From Heterotrichella gracilis (taxonomy: Eukaryota > Sar > Xanthophyceae > Tribonematales > Xanthonemataceae): a DNA stretch of 64,000 nucleotides. Within the stretch, counting starts at the first letter, position 1. Every line of letters begins with the position of its first letter. Shown here piece after piece: positions 37,501 through 47,172 of the stretch. Below the pieces are notes generated by a model. It ran no database searches, was not told the origin of the DNA, and worked only from the letters and a program-made list of their open reading frames with translations. The DNA lies in assembly GCA_032358255.1 (NCBI GenBank), contig JAULBX010027716.1:148125-212124 (forward strand), in the 5' to 3' direction. Both the position numbers and the translations under genes were made by a program.

Positions 37501-38500
37501 TCTCCTGCAGACGCTCGGGCGCACGGCTGCCGTCCCCGCCCGTCGACCACCGAACCTCCGTGTTCCTGAGCTGCTCATACACCTTGCTCACTGCGTACAG
37601 CAGCCGGCTGACGTCCAGGTTCCCCACCAGGGTGGTGCGCATGCAGGCTGCGTACTCCGCGTGGAGGTCGGCAGGGTCTTCCTCCAGGATCCTGTGGCGG
37701 GAGGCGGGTGGCTCGAGGTTGCCGTCGCTGTCGTCCCCGTCCTCGCTGGCGTCCCCCGACATGCAGTCGAAGAGCTGGGAGAACTGGATTGACAGCTGCA
37801 GGTTCTCGTTGATGAACTTGTTGAGCTCCACCAGTCGCAGGCCTGCAGGCAACACAAGGGAGGACAGGTGAATAACAACCCACAATACCCTTTGCGCCCG
37901 TGGTGTGTGCAGATTGAGAGGCTTTCCGACAAGGCAGTGAGGAGGCAGGGCCCGTGTGGTAGAGTGCCAGTGGAAGCCACGAAGGGGTGGGTAGCACTGG
38001 AGGTGTTGCAGCAAAGTGAGCCACTGCCCAACAAACGTGGCGGGAGGGCACAGGACGACGAAACCTTGTCGCCCACACTCACCGATGTCGTCACAGCCGG
38101 CACGAAGCTGCTTGAGCCTGCTCTTGAAAACTGCGTCGTCCTTGCTGTGATACCCCACATGCCCTTGCGTTTCCTCGTATATCTTCTCCATGTACCGGCA
38201 GTAGGTGAAGCTGGCAGCTGCAGACTCCTGGACCTTTTTCCAGAGGTCCTTGCCGGCTGAGGCGATCACCTTCCTCATCCGGAGCACCTCGCAGGAGAAA
38301 ATGCGAAGCGATGGTACCATATTGTGCAACAGCTGTTCTTGGACCGCAAGCTTGAGGCTGCATGTCTGCGCGTCGTCCCCAGGAGCCTCCAGGTTCTGGA
38401 AATACCTCAGGAGCAGACGGAGAGGGACGTGTTTGGCGGTGGGAGAGTCTATGCCGGCAGTGCCAAGGCCTGCCATTGCTGTGGACACCATCACCGCCAT
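34539..38500 (-). CDS. Diverged VTC-like protein (SPX-like plus polymerase fold, no membrane domain)
   Basis: Paralogue of the gene at 23351-30218. Seven exons with matching phases: 38083-38500, 37387-37842, 36800-37032, 36337-36489, 35927-36101, 35136-35625, 34539-34701; about 695 residues. It shares the SPX-like N-terminus with an intron at the same point (CDDIG | LRLVELNKFINENL, compare CSDIG | SNIAQLEHCAAEN), then WRRSSKFWVKPEDAV, HLDTPDLKGYHHF, VSVRWAG, VYTDASGAFTLTLDED, FPYNLLEVRTP and FTLYQYGAALMFPSL. Several catalytic-tunnel residues differ: the RxR pair has become SxR, the KKTHRE block has become LRQLRK, and EIK has become EVR. The protein ends with a basic A/Q-rich tail (VNIVKRCFGLTE) and has no DUF202/VTC1 helices. 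I infer a soluble, probably non-catalytic partner or regulator. The ATG at 38498-38500 was chosen because an in-frame extension upstream has no ATG. Confidence 0.82.
34753..34797. repeat. 15-bp tandem repeat, three copies
   Basis: The unit AATTTTGGAGCATGC is repeated three times without change in the last intron of the VTC-like gene. The same intron carries a strikingly AT-rich patch at about 34995-35100. Confidence 0.9.
37033..37165 (-). repeat. Tandem copies of an acceptor edge in the VTC-like gene
   Basis: The acceptor region of exon 36800-37032 (TCTGCGGCACAGGG on the plus strand) recurs in diverged form at about 37078, 37118 and 37151, with GGGTTTAGGG-type tracts between the copies. A weaker copy of the same exon's donor edge lies near 36688-36715. 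Confidence 0.6.
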
Positions 38501-39629
38501 CCCCTGGGCTGGGCGCCCAACTCTAGGTGAGCATAGCAACTAGGCAGGCTTGCAGCACATCAAACGCAACACGATAACAGCAACCCACGTATAACAAGAC
38601 AAGATGAAGGCGTTTACGGCAGCAATGTCGTCAGTTTGTGGAGGATCCTGGCCAAAACCTCGGGCATAGCTCACTCGCCAAGGCTTTGTTTGCGTCTCGG
38701 CGTTTCGCCATCACGCCAAAAAGGATTCTGCTGTGCGGGTGCGCTTTATGACGAGGCATGACGGCATCGAGCAGCTGCGTGGCCCGCGGGATTATCAAAA
38801 AGCGAAAAAAGGATGTGAAGGGGTGACTACGATTTGCATGTCATCGCCATACCGGGGTTGAATGCCATGTGTAACTTGCTGGCACCTGAGGAAGCTTAAT
38901 CGCTGATATATGACGTCGCTGTACTGAGGAGTTTGGGTAATGATGACCTCATGACTCCAGCGCGCAGCTTGAGCCAACGTGGCAGCTCAAAAGCCCAGCA
39001 ATCCAGCGTGGCAGGACCGCGTGGGACGCGTGCGCACCATATCAGCGTATCAGCTCACCAAAACTGCACCAGGATTTTATTTAAATAAAAGGCAACCAGA
39101 AATGGACAAATGGCTACTACCTGCTCCCTGTTACAAAGCAGGACGTGAAACACACACATGCCCCAAAATTCCAAGCCTCATTCGTGTGTCTTTCGCTCTT
39201 ACAAGACCAACACAACAAGCTTGTCCAACCTCCAAAACCGTGTGAGGCTGCTCCCTGATCTAGCAGCCTCAAAACTAGGAAACGCGCGGAAATCCTCCAC
39301 ACCAGTGTCGCTGCCTCGGCGTGTTCACACTGCAGTGCGCCACCAACCTGCACAGTGGCTGGTGGCTACAAATTTGAGCACCGAGCCTTGCAAACAATAC
39401 TTTTGTCCCCTTCACCTGCGCCCTCGCCTCACCCCGACCCCAATTGTCACTGCACCACAGTCGCTGGTACCTGACAGCCCCACAGCCTGAACACAAGCCA
39501 GTAAATCTGCACCCCAGCTGCTTGAGCAGGCACACCAGCTGTGCTTGGTGGTTACCAGGGCACACCCCACACCCCACTGCATCGTAAACCCTAAACCCTA
39601 TGCCGGGCGTTCGCACGCTCTGGGGTGCC
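38501..39629. other. Intergenic region between VTC-like and CCAR-type genes
   Basis: About 1.1 kb with the probable promoter of the VTC-like gene and the 3' untranslated region of the CCAR-type gene, both on the minus strand. I see no recognisable gene, repeat or RNA. Confidence 0.55.
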
Positions 39630-42600
39630 TCACACATGGGTGGCTCCCTCCCCCGCATCAGTGGGTATAAGTGAACCCGCACTAATTCCGCCTCCTTGCC
39701 CACCCCCCGCCGCCTCCACCAGATGCAGCGCAGACTGCAGCGCGGCCCGCACGCCTCCCAGCGCTGCACCGGCCCTGCAGCAGTGGCACCACACAGGGAT
39801 TTCTGTTGTCACAAAGGCTTTAGGGTTTAGGATTCTTTTGCCAGGAAGGTAGAGGGGGTGTGGCGGCACAGCGGCCGTGACGCCGGCGTGCATGGTACAT
39901 AGGACGCGCCCAGGTGCCCAGCAGCCCCCTATCAATGCACAGGGAACGCCAGGGCAGGTACTGTTCAGGGTTTAGGGTTGAGGCCGTGCCACCACACTGG
40001 GCAAGAGGCACAGTTCCCACCCCCTCCAGCGCCACACAGCATGGACACAAAGGGCCCACAGCACCTGTGGTACCACTCATTGCTCATTCGCCCTCAAGCG
40101 GCCCACCCCCCACCCCACCCACCTGGTCTCATTCTCCGCGGCCGCCTGCGCCCTCCCCTTTGCCTCCTTTAGCTGCTCCTCCAGCCTGGCCACCTCCCGT
40201 GCCAGGTCAGCAGAAGCCGCAGCCAGGTCAGCATCGTGCGCAGCCTGCGCACCCGCCAGCTCCCTGCGCGCTGCCTCCTCTGCTGCCTGCCGGGCCTTGT
40301 CACTGGCAGACTGGCCACACACCGAGCACAGCTCAGTACAACGCACAACGGACAGGGTGTACTTATTGCTGCAGGCATCATACAGTATCATGCATGGCAA
40401 TCTCAGCATTGCACTTGCACAAGAGGTGGTAGGCAGCATGCAATTTTGTGCATGACATTCTCAGCATTGCACATGCACGAGAGCGATGGTCCATCAACTG
40501 TCTTGGTGGTGAAACCCCAAGCCCTAAACCCTTAATGCTAAACCTTATGAGTCAGGTTTGGTGTGCATACGTGTGTTGTGTTCTAGCCGCGGTAACTTGC
40601 TGCTCATCCGCACGTCACAGCAAGCCTTAATGGCTAGGTCAATGTGGCACTCTGAGTAAAACCGGGCCGCCACAAAGGGTGCGGTGCGGTAGAGTAAGAG
40701 TGCGGGTAGGTCAACAGCAGCCTAAAGTTTAGGGTTACGGCCTAAACCCTACAAACCCACCAGGTCCCGCTGCAACTTGGCCACCGCTTGCTGCAGCCCT
40801 GCCAGGGTTTCGCCTGGCTCGCCGGCGCCTGCCTGGATGCCGTTGGTCACTCCACTGCCAGATGGCATCAGCTGGGGGCCGACAGTTGTTGGTACCGGCA
40901 GGGTGACCACCAAGGGGGGAAATGTGGCGGATTCGGGGGGAGGGATGGAAATGTTGGCGTAATCCAGGTAGCTGCGGGGAAAAAAAATGCGTGTCAGCAA
41001 AGCGTGGGGCAAGATGGATGTGGTCTAGATGGATGTGGATTAGGTCGGGCGACAGCAGGGTGTGTACACAGCGGGGCCCGCAGCTCAAAACCCAGTCCCC
41101 ACTGGACAACCCGTGGAGGGTGTGATGAATCCTAGAAGGAGGTGTGCCCGAAAGGCGTGCCTTCTGCCGGGTGCTTGCCAGCAGTAGCGGGCACAAGTGC
41201 AGGGGAACAAGGGGGAGTAAAGGTGTGGCGGCGGTTGCGAGAGGAGGGAAGGGCGTCTGCTGTGTAGGTAGGAAGTATGAAATGTGCATTCCAGTCCTGG
41301 AGCCAGATAAGCATGCCTGGGTATTTGCCTCACCCAGTCCTGTATATGCACAGCAGCAACAGCAACAGGCACAGGGCACAAAGGGGGGGGATTTTAGGTG
41401 GTGTGGTTGCCAGGGGAGGAGGTTGACCTCAGCCTGCCTCGTGACGTCACCGCCTCAACCAGAGTCTGCACCCGCCGACCTGCACAAGGGGGAAGGGGTG
41501 CCTTAGGGTTTTGCAACATGACCAGGCAGGGGAAGCACCGCCAGATAATAATTACTTCAGCAAAGAAATGACTAAAAATTTATGACGAGAAGTCCGTTGG
41601 GCAACGTTGAGGATCGTTCTGCAGAGGCATGCACACCCCTACTGCAACAGTAGACATGTTACGACCCAACCAAGCGCTAGCCCCCATGACCCGCGCGCAC
41701 ACGTGAACCCAAACCCAAACCCTACTCCTGACCCTAGCCCCCCGCCCCCGCGCACGCACGTGACAGCCCCTCCGCCACCATGTATGCAATCTCCTCCAGG
41801 TCCTCCCCCTCTATGTGGCCGCAGCACTCGCGGTCAAAGAAGCGCGCGGCAAGCAGGAAGGGGTCGGTGGGGGCACCGGACAGGGTGGTGGGGGTGGGGG
41901 TGGGGGGCGCTGCGGGGGCTGTGAGGGCAAGGGATTAGTATGCTGGTGAGCAGGCGGGTTTGCCATGGGCTGGTCAGCAAGTGTGGCGGGATGCTACTCA
42001 GGGCCGGTGTGCAATTAGTGAAATAATAGAAAATTGTTGATAACAAAAAATTCATGAAATTATAGAATGCTTGATAAGAGACTACATGAAACTGGACCTG
42101 CATTCACTTCACAAGGAGGCATCGACATCTTAAAATTGGAATTGAATCACCAACATCGCAAACGCACACATTGCAATGCACACGCCCCCCTGCAATGGCA
42201 AGCAAAGCAGTTTTTCCTTTCCTCTTTTCTTGGTTTTACTGACCTGTTTTTTGGCGCTTTGCCTCCGGCTCCTCTCCCTGGGGCCCCTCCTGGGGACCGC
42301 CATTGCTGCTGGGGATCGCCGTTGCTTGGGGGTCCTCAGCAGGCGCCTGGGACTGCACAGTAACACCAGCCCGTCAGCCACATGCAACCCCCCACCAAGG
42401 GAGATAGCATTGGAGGGTGAGCTTGTGATTTCCAAGGGCAGAGGTGACTACAGACCCGAAGGCCCAAATGGCCAACAAGGGTTCACACGCGGGGGGTGGC
42501 TATCATGGATTTCGTTTATTTTATTTTATTTCATTATTTTATTATTTAGGACGGGACACCAGGGGATGCTAACACTGGGATGTCAGCTTTGTGGATGGGC

Positions 42601-45600
42601 AACAACGACGACCCTTGGTAGGGTGCGCGTCAGTACCTCGTCTTGCTCCATGGGTGCCGCCTGGCTGCCAGCACCACCAGTCCCATCTTCCTCCCCGTTT
42701 TCTCCACCAGGCGCCTCCTCCCCCGATGCCGCCGTCCCCTTCTCTTGCTTCACTTTCGTCTCCCCTGCACCCCCCTCCTCCTCGCCCTCCCCTGCACCCT
42801 CCTCATCCTCCTCCCCCCCGCCCTCTGCTCTATCCATATCCACATCCTCCCCCTGCCCTTCCCCCCTGCCCTCCTCTTTTTCCACGTCGGCATTCTCCCC
42901 CATGTCCCCACCCTTGCCTTTATCCCCCTTGTCCCCCCCCTTGTCCTTGCTCCTCTTCTCCCCCTTGGCCTTCCCCTCCTCCCGCTCCTCGCTCTTCCCC
43001 CGCTTCTTGGAGGACTGCTTGCTGCGCAGCTTCTCAACCTGGAACAAAAGAACCTCAGTAAGGGCAAGCGATTCACGCTTTATAGCCAGGGGGTAATTAC
43101 CAGTAACAAATTATAATATATATATATTACCCTTGCCACAAACCATGGCTAGCTAGCGTTTATTTTTAAGAGCGTACAAGAGCGTTCGACGGGCATCACA
43201 CAAGAACAGAACAGTGGCAGAATACCAGTTGCACTTGTTTCAAACAACATGCAAGGGCATCATCTCGTCCAAAAAGACTAGGCTCAACCCCCTCAACTCC
43301 CCTCCTCCTTACCACTGTCTCCACCTTGCCCAGCGCGCGCAGCAGGCCCCTGCCAAACCTGAACTGCAGGTGCTCCTGCAGCAGCTCGGCCAGTAAGCAC
43401 AGCTCCACCATGCCCTCCTTGCCATCCTCCTCGCTGTACCTCAGCAGGTCATCCAGGGAGTATGCCGCGCAGCTGAATCGGCCCTTGGAGCCAGACCAGT
43501 CCTTGTCGTAGGCAAGGGGGACGATCTCCTGCGGGAGTGTTTAGGGTTTAGGGTTCAGGTTGTAGGGTAAGCGGCGCTGCTGAAGCGGCCATGGAGCCAG
43601 ACCAGTCCTTGTCATAGGCAATTGGGACGATCTCCTGGGGGAGGGGAGAGGAGGGGAGGTGTTAGGGTATGCCAGGGGGACTACCTCCTGAGGGGAGGGG
43701 GGGCGGCAGCTTCTCGGCATCCTTGGCCGCAATGGGCGCCCCCTCCCTGGCCGCATCAAACCCTAAACCCTGCCCAGTGAACCCTAGACCCTACACGCAC
43801 CGGGGGTGGCAGCTTCTCGGCATCCTTGGCCGCCACGCGCGCCCCCTCCTTGGCCGCCTTGGCCCGCTCATCTGCAGCCTTCACACGCTCCTGCGCCTGC
43901 ACAAGCGCCAGCGCGGCCGCCCCCGCTGCTCGTACCCCCGCATCCACAGCTTCTAGGGCCGCGCGCTGGGCGCCAAAGTGCTCCTGCGGGGGGGATTGTT
44001 AGGGTTTAAGGTTTAGGTTTTGGTGAGGGCGTGCTGCGTGGAGTTTGCAACCCTTATGGAGGTGATGCCCGGTGCGGTAGCTGCTAAAACAGCATGCCTT
44101 TCATCCCATTTTTTGAGGTTATTCTGTCCCATACCATGTGGCCTTGGAAGCATGCTTTCCCTTAAGAGCTACCCCAGGCAAGCAGCTGGTGTGCAGAATA
44201 GGTACAAGGGCCAGTGGCAGCAAACATGCCCCCCCGACGCCTCCCCCCCCACACATGTAGCCTGTTCCAGCTCCTTCTTGCCCTTGAGCGGGTTCCACTT
44301 GCTAGCTGGTTCCGGACCAAAACACAAGACCATGCCCACAATCCAACCCACCCCCACCCCAATCCCATCCTCTCCATTCCCTCCACCTTTCAAAGCAAAT
44401 ACAACTCCAACCCCTCACCTGCAGCCTGTCCACCAGCTCCTTTTTCCCCTTGAGCGGGTTCCACTTGGTGTCCAGCCCCCTACTGGCCAGCTGCTCCTGG
44501 AGCTGAGCCACGTTGAGGGTGGTGGGGTCGGGGGGGGGGCCGGAGGCGGCTGCGGCCTCAGTCTCGTCGGCGGTGGGGGGCGGCTTGAGCTTGCTTTGGG
44601 CCGCGGCGTGGGCCTGGTGGGGGGTGGGGTGGGTGGGGGTGGGTGGGTAGAAAGTAGTGGGTTGTGGCATGCGCCAATTTGGGAGTAATGTTTTGAACCA
44701 AAGCAGCGGTGCCATAGCAGAAGTTGAATTTAAAAGCGAGTCGTTAAAAAACGATCGGCCTTTGGCACCCAATATGACACGCATTCCGGCTTACCTCCCT
44801 AACCCTAAGAAAACTCCCCTGAATCAAGGAATGAGAACCCAACCCATCTGCATCCATTTTCACGTATTGATTCTTATTTTTTGTGCATATAAAACCCTTA
44901 ATGCAAACCCCTAATGCAAAACCCTAGCGCACCCCCTCACCTCCTCCGCCAGCTTGAGCGCCTGTGCCGCTGCCTCCACCTCACCCACAGCCTCACCCTC
45001 CTCACGTGCAGCACCCTCAGCCTTGGAAACCAGCTCAGCACGCTTCGCATTCGCCACCTGGCAGCAACAGATTGGTTATATTCTGTATCGATGAATTTAT
45101 GCCCAATTGTTTTCCAACAATCCCCATCGACAACGTGCCTGGTAAATTCTACTCCGATCTAAGGATTCTGATGATGATCCAAGGGCCTTGCTGCCACAGG
45201 TCTCCGGGTGGTCACTTTGGCAGCGGCATGAGAAAAGGTGACTGTGCAGAAAAGGCACCTGTGGCCACTACTGGTCAATGTACCCCACCAAGGGCATGCA
45301 CGCATTAGGGTACAGTTACCGAAAAAACATGCCTCTCAAAATCCGCCCCTGGGATATTATATAGTTTTTACATGTTGCCCCACCCATAACCTGATTATGA
45401 ACAGCGTCCCAGGCATCAACGAATGTACACCCCCAGTCCACCACCCCCTCCACCACCACCCACCCACCTTGACCCCCTCCACGCCCACCACCCACACCAC
45501 CACGCGCTCCACACGCTCCCCCGCCCCCCGCCGTGCGGGCCGCAGGTATGCCACCTCCTCCATCCGGAACCAGTGGGGCGAGGGCAGCAGATCCAGGCCG

Positions 45601-47124
45601 GTAGCCGCCTTGAAATGGCGCGCGGCGGTGTTGCGAAGCACGTCGGGATGCGCGGCGGGGTGGGGCCCGTCGCAGGGCGCCCAGGGTCCGCCGATGGCCA
45701 TGAGCTCGGATTTTCCCTTGCGCCCCACCAGCAGGCGCAGGTGGTTGGAGGGGTGCTGCGGTGGGGAGGAGTGGGGGGGTGGGGGGCGGGCCAAGGGGCA
45801 AGGGTGCCGTTGGGGTGCAAGGAACCAAGGGTGATAAGCTAATAAATAGAATTGTTTCTTACTATTTTTGGCATATACACTGGCAACGGTATGCATCATG
45901 CGGCAGGAGGGTGAGTCAGCAGGAGGAGGTTCCATCTACAGCACGTGCTTGCGCCCACGTCATGTTCACATGTGGTCAGGCACCATGCGCCAGCAGGAAT
46001 ACGCGAGGCAAATGCAGAAGTAACAAAACAGATAATAATAGTAATGAAGAAATGAGTTTATTATCATTGTTGTTTGTGCAGAAAGTTTGTCTTCCTTTAT
46101 GAGATTGAAATTCCTTATATTTACAGCAATCATCTGTACCCTCACCTGGAACTCCTTGTGGTCCATTGCATACAGCTTCTCCCCCTCCACCCCCGCCATC
46201 ACAACCACCTTGCTCACCCACAGCCGGCCACTCTCAACCTCCTCGGGGGTCATAAACGCGCTCAAATCAACCGCATTTGGCTCCACCCCCGCCTTTGCAC
46301 CCCCCTCCGCCGCGGCCTCCCGGATGTCAAACCCAGCGGTGACCGTCAGCGGCAGGGGGTTACCCTCCGGTAGGGTTTCCGGCCAGGTGGGCGTGACAGT
46401 GGCGAGGTCAGAGGGGATGTGGAGCTCCTTGTAGCGCTTGCTGAGGGTGGGGACTGTGAGGGGGTGGCGGGCGGGGGGCCAGGAGGGGGGGCGCACCGAG
46501 TAGCGGCGGGGGGGGGAGCGGGAGGATGTGCGGGAGGGGGGGGAGCGGGAACGAGACCGCGACCTGCGCATACATGATTCAATCTCTTATCCTGTCATTG
46601 AATGAAATCAGAACTTCTTCAATGTAATTTCATGCTGTCTTTTGATCAGACAACCATCTTCCAATTGCAAACACCCCATCATGATCCATCCTTGTTATGC
46701 ACATCCACCATGGCACCTGTAATGCTATCATCTGAACAACAGCACCCAAAATACCTACTGCACCTACTGCACCTACTCTGTCTGCTATTATCAATAAAAT
46801 CGGACTTTCTCCTTTTAGTTTCGTGCTGTCATGACAAATCCTCAATCATAACCCTCCTTATACGCATCCTCGCACCCCGACCACTTGTGATGGGCACCAA
46901 TGCGCACCTGGGTGGCTTGTCCTCCCGCCGGTAGTTGCGCCTGGCAGGGGGTGGGGATCTGCCCCTGCGGCCCCGGGGTGGTGGCCGGGGCTCATGCGCA
47001 AAGCCAAGGCCTGGAGAGGTGGAGGCGGGTGGGTGGCGTTAGTCAGTTACTTAATTAGTTAGTACATGCATTCCAGCAAGCCAGATAGGCAGTCAGTACA
47101 AAGGGCGTTAGTCAGGTGTGCTCA

Positions 47125-47172
<48 letters not shown>

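Noticed and set aside
42176-43096. 306-residue plus-strand open frame rich in P and S
   Set aside because: It lies opposite the acidic K/E/D exon of the CCAR-type gene; the proline/serine run is the complement of GAG/GGG-rich codons and has no domain.
45238-45834. 198-residue plus-strand open frame
   Set aside because: Opposite strand of the DBC1-type exon of the CCAR gene; low complexity and no family similarity.
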